From contig CALAKE010000364.1 in NCBI GenBank assembly GCA_937922775.1, forward strand, positions 1-5,826: DNA of 5,826 nt. The letters run 5' to 3'. Position numbers and translations under genes: made by a program. Source of the stretch: an uncultured bacterium (lineage in GTDB: Bacteria > Acidobacteriota > UBA890). Under the pieces are notes generated by a model that was given only the letters and a program-made list of their open reading frames with translations, was not told the DNA's origin and did not search any database. Shown piece after piece: positions 1 through 4,217 of the stretch (positions are counted from its first letter, which is position 1; each line of letters begins with the position of its first letter).

Positions 1-831
1 CATCTCGCCTGATTGGATCTGCTTCAGTACATCCGCGGTTGCTCGATTCAGCTCGCTGATGGATCTGCCAGGCGGCAGGTCCATCGGCGATCCCTCGATC
101 ACCGTCGCGGCGCCGTATCCACCCAAGTGTTCGATTGCCACCTGACCGCTGGCCAGAACGGCATCGAGACCGACGGCGTCGGGAACGTGGCCCGCCGCAG
201 GCATGCCTTGATCTCGGGCGCTGGCGAGCAGCGCCTCGTAGGCCTCGAGTGAAAGACGATTGTAGATCTTGATGAAGTCGTAGCCGGCTTCTTTCTGGTC
301 GCGTACGGCCCGCTGCGCGTCCTCGGCCGTTTCGATGACCGTGCTGCCGTCCCAGATCGGCGGCGAGCCGTCCATCAAGGGGCCAGCCGTATAGATCGTC
401 GGCCCAAGAAGCTCTCCGTTCTCGATCCGTGCGCGCCAATCGAGTTGCTGCTCCGATCCCCACATGTTGCGGATCGTCGTGACACCATTGGCCAAGAAGA
501 GAAGGAAATCCGCCTCGGTCCATACGTGCACGTGCATGTCGGCCAGCCCTGGCATCAGGTAGTGGCCGCCAGCGTCGACGGCCAGCACGTCCTCGGGGAT
601 CGCCAGGTCGGCGCTCGGACCCACGGCCTCGATCCTGCCGCCCCGAACAACTACCGTGCGGTCGGCCAACACCCGTTCGCTGTCCATCGGCACTACGTTG
701 GCATGGACGAAGGCGATGGCCTGGCCGGGCTCTACTTCCTGCGGCATCTCCGACAGGGGAACCGTTGTTGGGCTACAAGCGAGGCCCAGAATCCCCAAGG
801 GCATCAGGAGCCAAATGCGAGATCCATTCAT
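1..831 (-). CDS. Amidohydrolase-family lipoprotein, prolidase/imidazolonepropionase-like (C-terminus beyond window)
   Basis: The frame is open from ATG at 831 to the left edge, giving 277 residues with no stop, so the C-terminus is missing. Residues 1-19 form a short lipoprotein-type signal (hydrophobic core, then LGLAC with Cys19; Ser20 at +2), which suggests an envelope anchor. Residues about 38-95 form the small beta domain that precedes the barrel in amidohydrolases (FVHANVVPMD, VVVRGGRIEAVG). GLADMHVHV carries the HxH metal motif (His100, His102). FIKIYN holds Lys188, the expected carbamylated metal bridge, and His215 (AGHVP) and His235 (IEHLGG) fit the next two metal ligands. The catalytic Asp should lie beyond the edge. 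Family members hydrolyse amide bonds, including Xaa-Pro-type dipeptides and cyclic amides, with a binuclear metal site. It is last in view of a leftward four-gene unit, directly after a transporter. The family is confident; the substrate is unknown. Confidence 0.93.
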   Translation of the reverse strand, partial: MNGSRIWLLMPLGILGLACSPTTVPLSEMPQEVEPGQAIAFVHANVVPMDSERVLADRTVVVRGGRIEAVGPSADLAIPEDVLAVDAGGHYLMPGLADMHVHVWTEADFLLFLANGVTTIRNMWGSEQQLDWRARIENGELLGPTIYTAGPLMDGSPPIWDGSTVIETAEDAQRAVRDQKEAGYDFIKIYNRLSLEAYEALLASARDQGMPAAGHVPDAVGLDAVLASGQVAIEHLGGYGAATVIEGSPMDLPPGRSISELNRATADVLKQIQSGEM

Positions 832-834
832 GAT

Positions 835-841
835 TCCTCCT
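835..841 (-). promoter_or_regulatory. Perfect AGGAGG ribosome site overlapping the upstream stop codon
   Basis: On the minus strand the junction reads TAGGAGGAATCATG. TAG (842-840) ends the transporter gene, AGGAGG occupies 841-836, and ATG begins at 831 after a 4-base gap. The stop codon is therefore part of the ribosome site. This fixes the amidohydrolase start and suggests that ribosomes finishing the transporter re-initiate on the next gene. Confidence 0.85.
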
Positions 842-2270
842 ACTGCAAGCCGATGGTCACGGCAATGATGATGGCGATGGCACCGAGTCCCATGAGGGCC
901 AGAATCCAGCGCGCCGTGACCTTGAACCATTCGTTGTAGCCAACCCCTGCCGCCGCGAGAATCGCCATGATCGAGCCGTTCGTGGGAGTGATGGCATCGC
1001 TCAGGCCAGCGCCGTACTGGTAGGCCAGTACCGCAATCTGCCGCGACATGCCGAGCAGGTCGGCAAGGGGCACGAGAACCGGCATCGTCAAGACCGCCTG
1101 GCCACTGACGCTCGAAACAGGAATATGGATGCCGAAGTGAGCTACGAGCATGCCCAGAGCCGACAGTGTGGTTGGCAGGCCTTCGAGCGGGGTGAATAGT
1201 CCATGCACCAGCGTGTCGACAACTCGGCCCTGCTCGAGAACCACAAAGATCGTGCGGGCGATGCCGATCAGCAAAGCCGGCAGCGCCATCGATCGAAACC
1301 CCTCTACATAGCCTTCCGCGGTTCCCTGCAGACCCAGTCCTCCTACCAGCCCAGCAGCTACTCCCATGATGAAGAACAACGCCCCCATCTGTGGGAAACC
1401 CCATCCCAATCCCAGGAGCCCGTAGGCGAGAATCACGAACGTGACGAGCACCATCGTGAGGATTGAGCCGTGCCGCGGCCCGAGGGTGACCGGCGCATCG
1501 GGGGCGCCGGTGGCATCAGGAACGCGGACGACGTCAGAGGCGCCGTTCAGGATCCCGCCACTGTCTTCTACATGATCGTCCCCCACCGTGGGCGCCGACC
1601 TCGTCTTCATCGCGTAGCGCGTCGTCATCCACAGCCAGAAGGCCACGGCGATCACCAGAAAGACGCTGCGGAAGGCCCAACCCGAAAGCAGTGGCAGCTC
1701 AGCCATCCGCTGGGCGATGCCCACCTGGAAGGGGTTGATCGGACTGAAGGACGACGCAACCAGGGCGGCGCCACCACTCATCGCCACGGCGGTGACCCGG
1801 GTGAATCCCAGGCGCCGGGTCAGGAGTAGCAGCACCGGTAACATCGGCACGATCTCTTCCTGCATGTTTTCGAGTGCGCCGGCGGAGGCGAACAAAATCC
1901 CCACCACGGGGATGATCAGGACGTCTCGATTCCGTAGGCGATGCAGAAGCCACTCGACTAAACGCTTCAGCGACCCCGCCTTGTCGACAACCGCGAAGGC
2001 CCCACCGATGAGGAAGACCAGGACGATAACGTCAGCGGCATTGATCACACCGGCGGTGATCGCGGCGATGGCCGCAAAAAGGCTGACCGGGGCGGGATCA
2101 GCTTCCTCGAACGTGCCTGCGACTACGACGTCTCTGCCCGTGGCGGGATCGTGCTGCCGTTCGTATTGACCCGCGGGCAGAAGATATGTCGCCACGGAAG
2201 CCAGCAGAACGCAGGCGACCAAGAGCACCAGGGGATGCGGAAAGCGGGATTGCGCGGTCTTTGCTCCCAT
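840..2270 (-). CDS. YfcC-family (DcuC/AbgT-like) inner-membrane carrier
   Basis: This 476-residue protein is strongly hydrophobic, with roughly a dozen membrane segments. They are visible, for example, at about 12-32, 64-98, 117-150, 160-175, 198-216, 268-290, 295-312, 328-346, 366-384 and 452-474. A polar loop at about 217-267 separates the two halves. Features typical of the YfcC branch of the DcuC family include the N-terminal FPHPLVLL...YLLPAGQYER, the motif LIGGAFAVVDKAGS, the acidic pair in ENMQEE (138-139), SPINPFQVGIAQRMAELPL (176-194), SVSGQAVLTMPVLVPLADLLG and a C-terminal TPTNGSIMAILAAAGV. Family members are annotated as amino-acid, peptide or dicarboxylate carriers, and most have untested substrates. 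It lies between an exported hydrolase and an amidohydrolase, so import of a hydrolysis product is plausible. The ATG at 2270 matches the usual family N-terminus, although its ribosome site is weak. Confidence 0.9.
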   Translation of the reverse strand: MGAKTAQSRFPHPLVLLVACVLLASVATYLLPAGQYERQHDPATGRDVVVAGTFEEADPAPVSLFAAIAAITAGVINAADVIVLVFLIGGAFAVVDKAGSLKRLVEWLLHRLRNRDVLIIPVVGILFASAGALENMQEEIVPMLPVLLLLTRRLGFTRVTAVAMSGGAALVASSFSPINPFQVGIAQRMAELPLLSGWAFRSVFLVIAVAFWLWMTTRYAMKTRSAPTVGDDHVEDSGGILNGASDVVRVPDATGAPDAPVTLGPRHGSILTMVLVTFVILAYGLLGLGWGFPQMGALFFIMGVAAGLVGGLGLQGTAEGYVEGFRSMALPALLIGIARTIFVVLEQGRVVDTLVHGLFTPLEGLPTTLSALGMLVAHFGIHIPVSSVSGQAVLTMPVLVPLADLLGMSRQIAVLAYQYGAGLSDAITPTNGSIMAILAAAGVGYNEWFKVTARWILALMGLGAIAIIIAVTIGLQ

Positions 2271-2342
2271 GAGGGATGTTTCTAAAGCATCCGAAACGAC
2301 ATTGCCACCGAGAACAGTCGCGGCCCTGGCGGGAGGACGAGC
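2271..2342 (-). other. 72-base gap inside the leftward unit, with a start-proximal dyad
   Basis: This is the only sizeable gap between the four leftward genes. It has no U-tract terminator and no convincing Shine-Dalgarno sequence before the transporter ATG (the leader reads AACATCCCTC-ATG). A small dyad, GGATG...CATCC at 2292-2288 and 2278-2274, sits 3 bases before the start codon, with an AT-rich middle that can extend the pairing (TTT with AAA). It could be a weak translational control hairpin or chance. The genes most likely remain co-transcribed, but an internal promoter cannot be excluded. Confidence 0.45.
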
Positions 2343-3467
2343 CTATCGCCGCTCCATACCCTCCTTGCCCAGACTGATCAGCTCGTCGCGGAAGTCGCTC
2401 CAGATGCTCTCGGCCTCGCGGGCCGCACAGCTCGAGAAGAAGGTCATGTGGGTATCGGCATCGATCCAACTGATTTGCAGGGTATTGAAGATGCCATTGC
2501 CTCCGGCGTGAGCGAGCGCGAGCCCGCCAACGGTCGGTGATTCCCCCGCCCCATAGCTGTAGTACTTCTCAAGGACCTCGGGACCCAGCACTTTGCCGTC
2601 GAAGAGCGCCTCGTACCAACGGCCCATCTCCTCCGCGGTCGAGAGCATGCCGCCGTTGCCACGCAGGTTCCATGCGGGGCCGTCGTCGGCCCAGGGGTGG
2701 TCGATCGGCGTTCCCCAACGCGCGCCATCGCGCCGATAACCGACGGCCAGCTCGTCGTTGGCCCACCCGGGCAGCACGTATCCGAGCCGGTGGACCCCGG
2801 CAGGCGCCAACACCTCGTCGCGAACGAACTCCTCGTAAGGCCGCCCGCTGACCTCCTCGATGATGATCGCCAGGAGGCTGTAGCCGCTGTTCGAGTACTC
2901 CTCGCGCGTGCCAGGAGCGGCGATCAGCGGCGCGTTCATGATCTTCTCGAGAATCCAGTCTCGCGAAACAACCTCGTAGTCGCCGCCGAACAGGTCCTGC
3001 ATCCCGGCCGTATGCGTCAGCACCTGCATCACGGTGATCTCGCGCTTGTCGGCCGGTGCATCAGGGAAGAAGCGGGCCAGGGTATCGGATGTCGCAAGCT
3101 TGCCCATCTCTTCCAGCTTGAGGACGGCGGACCCGGTGATCGGTTTCACGAGCGAGCCGATGTCGAAGCCGGTGTCGATGGTCATCTCGCGGCCGGACTC
3201 GACGTCGGCCCAGCCGTAGGCCTTGTGCAACAGGACTCGATCGTGGCTGCGAATCAGGATGGTGCCGCAGAGCCCTTCCTCGGCCGCGCCGCTGAGCACC
3301 CCGTCGATAATCTCAATGCGCGGGTCGGAGGCAACGACCTCCGAGGCCTGAATAGGTGCGACTAGCGCGGCGGGTTGTGCAGATGCGGCGAGCGCCCAGC
3401 AACCAACGAATATCGCCAGCACAAATCCGGTCGGGCTGCTTCTCAGCAGTCTCACTGACTTGGTCAT
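2343..3467 (-). CDS. Exported class C beta-lactamase-like serine hydrolase
   Basis: The protein is 374 residues, a normal length for the beta-lactamase/DD-peptidase-like family (PF00144 type). Residues 1-30 are a Sec signal: Lys3, Arg6 and Arg9, then a hydrophobic stretch ending ALAASA, with cleavage likely before Gln31. The three active-site elements are all present and in order. FDIGSLVKP gives the SxxK nucleophile Ser105 and Lys108, YSNSGY gives Tyr191-x-Asn193, and HAGGNG (320-325) replaces the KTG box, as is usual in the esterase and peptidase members. LTHTAGMQDL (150-159) and NLRGNGGMLST are further family hallmarks. It is predicted to be a periplasmic acyl-enzyme hydrolase of an ester, amide or D-amino-acid peptide, not an antibiotic-resistance enzyme in the strict sense. 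Its start overlaps the upstream stop as ATGA and is preceded by AAGGGGG, so translation is probably coupled. The exact substrate cannot be told. Confidence 0.92.
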   Translation of the reverse strand: MTKSVRLLRSSPTGFVLAIFVGCWALAASAQPAALVAPIQASEVVASDPRIEIIDGVLSGAAEEGLCGTILIRSHDRVLLHKAYGWADVESGREMTIDTGFDIGSLVKPITGSAVLKLEEMGKLATSDTLARFFPDAPADKREITVMQVLTHTAGMQDLFGGDYEVVSRDWILEKIMNAPLIAAPGTREEYSNSGYSLLAIIIEEVSGRPYEEFVRDEVLAPAGVHRLGYVLPGWANDELAVGYRRDGARWGTPIDHPWADDGPAWNLRGNGGMLSTAEEMGRWYEALFDGKVLGPEVLEKYYSYGAGESPTVGGLALAHAGGNGIFNTLQISWIDADTHMTFFSSCAAREAESIWSDFRDELISLGKEGMERR

Positions 3468-3477
3468 TTCGCCCCCT
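3464..3477 (-). promoter_or_regulatory. ATGA stop-start overlap with its ribosome site
   Basis: On the minus strand the sequence is AAGGGGGCGAAATGA. The SRPBCC gene stops at TGA (3466-3464), while the serine hydrolase starts at ATG (3467-3465). The purine-rich AAGGGG lies a few bases upstream, within the last codons of the first gene. This four-base overlap is a classic sign of one transcript with coupled translation. Confidence 0.8.
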
Positions 3478-3919
3478 TCTCGACATAGTCCTTCAGCGCC
3501 GCGTGGTCCTTGTCGATGGCCTTCTTCATGGCGCCGAAGAACAGCTTACCCATGACCTTCGCCATGAAACCCGGAATGTTGACCTCCCCGGTCATCTGCA
3601 TCAGCGTGGCGCCCCCGTCGGAGAGGAGCTCGTAGTCGAAGAGGAACTCGCCCTTGCCGGTTGTACCTCTGGTGCCATCTACGCGCAAACCCAGGCGATT
3701 GGGCGGGTCGTAGGCGGTCACCTCGAAGACCTCGCTGGCAGCCTTGCCGAACATCTTGCGGGTCTCTTTCCATTCCGTGCCGATACCGATGTCGCCTTCT
3801 GTGAGCTTCTCCACCGCAACGAAATTGGGCATCCAGTTCTGCCAGCCCTCCAGGTCGGTGATGGCTTCGAAGACCTGTGTGGACGTGGCTTTGATTCGGG
3901 TTTCAGTCGAGAAATCCAT
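3464..3919 (-). CDS. SRPBCC (polyketide cyclase/START-like) family protein
   Basis: From ATG at 3919 the protein is 151 residues, the usual size of a single-domain SRPBCC fold. The N-terminus (MDFSTETRIKATSTQVFEAITD, followed by a WQNWMPNF segment) is the typical first strand and helix pair of the family. The middle alternates short strands (IGIGTEWKETRKMFGK, SEVFEVTAYDPPNRLGLRV, KGEFLFDYELL, ATLMQMTGEV). The last part (about 118-147) is the long C-terminal helix that closes the hydrophobic pocket. No signal peptide is seen, so it is probably cytoplasmic. Such proteins bind lipids or aromatic compounds, or act as cyclases; no catalytic residues can be assigned. The frame stays open upstream to an ATG at 4078. 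That 53-residue extension is rich in Ala, Ser, Gly and Pro and outside the domain, while GGAAGAGG lies just before 3919, so I prefer the shorter form. It is the first gene of the leftward unit. Confidence 0.88.
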   Translation of the reverse strand: MDFSTETRIKATSTQVFEAITDLEGWQNWMPNFVAVEKLTEGDIGIGTEWKETRKMFGKAASEVFEVTAYDPPNRLGLRVDGTRGTTGKGEFLFDYELLSDGGATLMQMTGEVNIPGFMAKVMGKLFFGAMKKAIDKDHAALKDYVEKGAK

Positions 3920-3986
3920 GCGCCTCTTCCACTCCTTGATCAGGGGGATCTCTTCCACTCCAACGTTCGGGCTCTCCGAAGCCGAT

Positions 3987-4013
3987 CCCGAGCCCGCAAC
4001 TCCGCTGCTCGGG
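3987..4013. repeat. Inverted repeat CCCGAGC / GCTCGGG
   Basis: Two perfect 7-base arms (3987-3993 and 4007-4013) flank a 13-base loop. The arms are nearly all G and C, so the RNA of either strand could fold into a stable stem. If the leftward promoter lies near 4050, this stem would be in the 5' leader of the SRPBCC transcript. There is no T-run behind it, so it does not look like an intrinsic terminator. Confidence 0.5.
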
Positions 4014-4059
4014 CCTGACGGCTCGGCGACTGCGGCTCGAGGGGCCAGAAGCCTAGCAT

Positions 4060-4075
4060 GCTCCCCGGAGGGAGC
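4060..4075. repeat. Hairpin-forming palindrome GCTCCCCGGAGGGAGC
   Basis: Six-base arms GCTCCC (4060-4065) and GGGAGC (4070-4075) surround the tetraloop CGGA (TCCG on the other strand). It lies directly beside the -10-like TAGGCT of the minus strand, so it could be an operator for the leftward unit or simply a GC-rich hairpin. It has no T-tract on either side. Confidence 0.45.
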
Positions 4076-4135
4076 CACCGGCTTTAAGCGAAAGCAAATC
4101 AGGTGTAGGTTTGGATTGCTGCCATCGATTCGTGG

Positions 4136-4150
4136 TGACCTTCAAGGTCA
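4136..4150. promoter_or_regulatory. Perfect 15-base palindrome, candidate operator
   Basis: TGACCTTCAAGGTCA reads identically on both strands apart from the single central base (arms TGACCTT and AAGGTCA). It lies 68 bases before the rightward start codon and downstream of the best rightward promoter guess. Perfect 7+1+7 dyads of this size in a divergent spacer are the usual shape of a site bound by a dimeric repressor or activator. No regulator gene is in the window, and the family that would bind it cannot be named. Confidence 0.5.
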
Positions 4151-4168
4151 GCCACGCGACATCCGGTG

Positions 4169-4190
4169 ACTCCCGAGCCACTCCCGAGCC
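4169..4190. repeat. 11-base tandem duplication ACTCCCGAGCC x2
   Basis: Two exact, adjacent copies lie at 4169-4179 and 4180-4190, and the following ACCCC looks like the start of a degenerate third copy. It sits in the probable 5' leader of the rightward lipoprotein gene, just before its ribosome site. Each copy contains CCCGAGC, the same heptamer as the inverted repeat at 3987-4013. It is either a replication-slippage duplication or a pair of binding sites one helical turn apart. Confidence 0.7.
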
Positions 4191-4202
4191 ACCCCAGAAC
4201 CC

Positions 4203-4207
4203 GGAGG
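4203..4207 (+). promoter_or_regulatory. GGAGG ribosome site of the rightward lipoprotein gene
   Basis: GGAGG lies 10 bases before ATG at 4218. The spacing is slightly long but workable, and no closer purine run competes. It supports 4218 as the start, which also gives a proper signal peptide. Confidence 0.7.
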
Positions 4208-4217
4208 TTGCACCGTC

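Larger units (their letters stand above)
3920..4217. other. Divergent intergenic region between the two transcription units
   Basis: This roughly 300-base spacer separates the SRPBCC start from the rightward lipoprotein start and must hold the promoters of both units. I see no convincing gene in it. The best rightward promoter guess is TTTAAG (4083-4088), a 17-base gap and TAGGTT (4106-4111), each matching the sigma-70 consensus at only about half its positions. On the minus strand TAGGCT (4055-4050) is a -10-like element without a good -35 box. If transcription of the leftward unit starts near there, the long N-terminal extension of the SRPBCC protein is excluded. The repeats are listed separately. 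Confidence 0.55.

Noticed and set aside
2697..3365. Plus-strand open frame (222 codons) opposite the serine hydrolase
   Set aside because: It is antisense to a gene with all three catalytic motifs in order. The translated product has no recognisable fold or signal and no ribosome site of note.
2343..3467. Calling the serine hydrolase an antibiotic-resistance beta-lactamase
   Set aside because: It has SxxK and YxN, but HAGG stands in place of the KTG box, which points to the broad esterase/peptidase group. Its operon context is transport and hydrolysis, without an ampR-like regulator in view.
3356..4018. Plus-strand open frame (220 codons) opposite the SRPBCC gene
   Set aside because: It overlaps the SRPBCC gene, the start of the serine hydrolase gene and part of the spacer on the opposite strand, and its product shows no domain features. 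It is explained as a shadow frame.
3987..4075. Intrinsic terminators from the two GC-rich dyads
   Set aside because: Neither stem is followed by a T-run on either strand, and both lie upstream of start codons rather than after stops.
4050..4078. Leftward sigma-70 promoter around TAGGCT (4055-4050)
   Set aside because: The -10-like hexamer is acceptable, but the position 17 bases upstream reads GTGGCT, a poor -35 box. I keep it only as a remark in the spacer entry.
4136..4150. Assigning the 15-base palindrome to a named regulator family such as MerR-type factors
   Set aside because: The arms superficially recall several known sites, including AGGTCA-type half-sites of eukaryotic receptors, but length, spacing and the absence of a regulator gene give no basis for a name.
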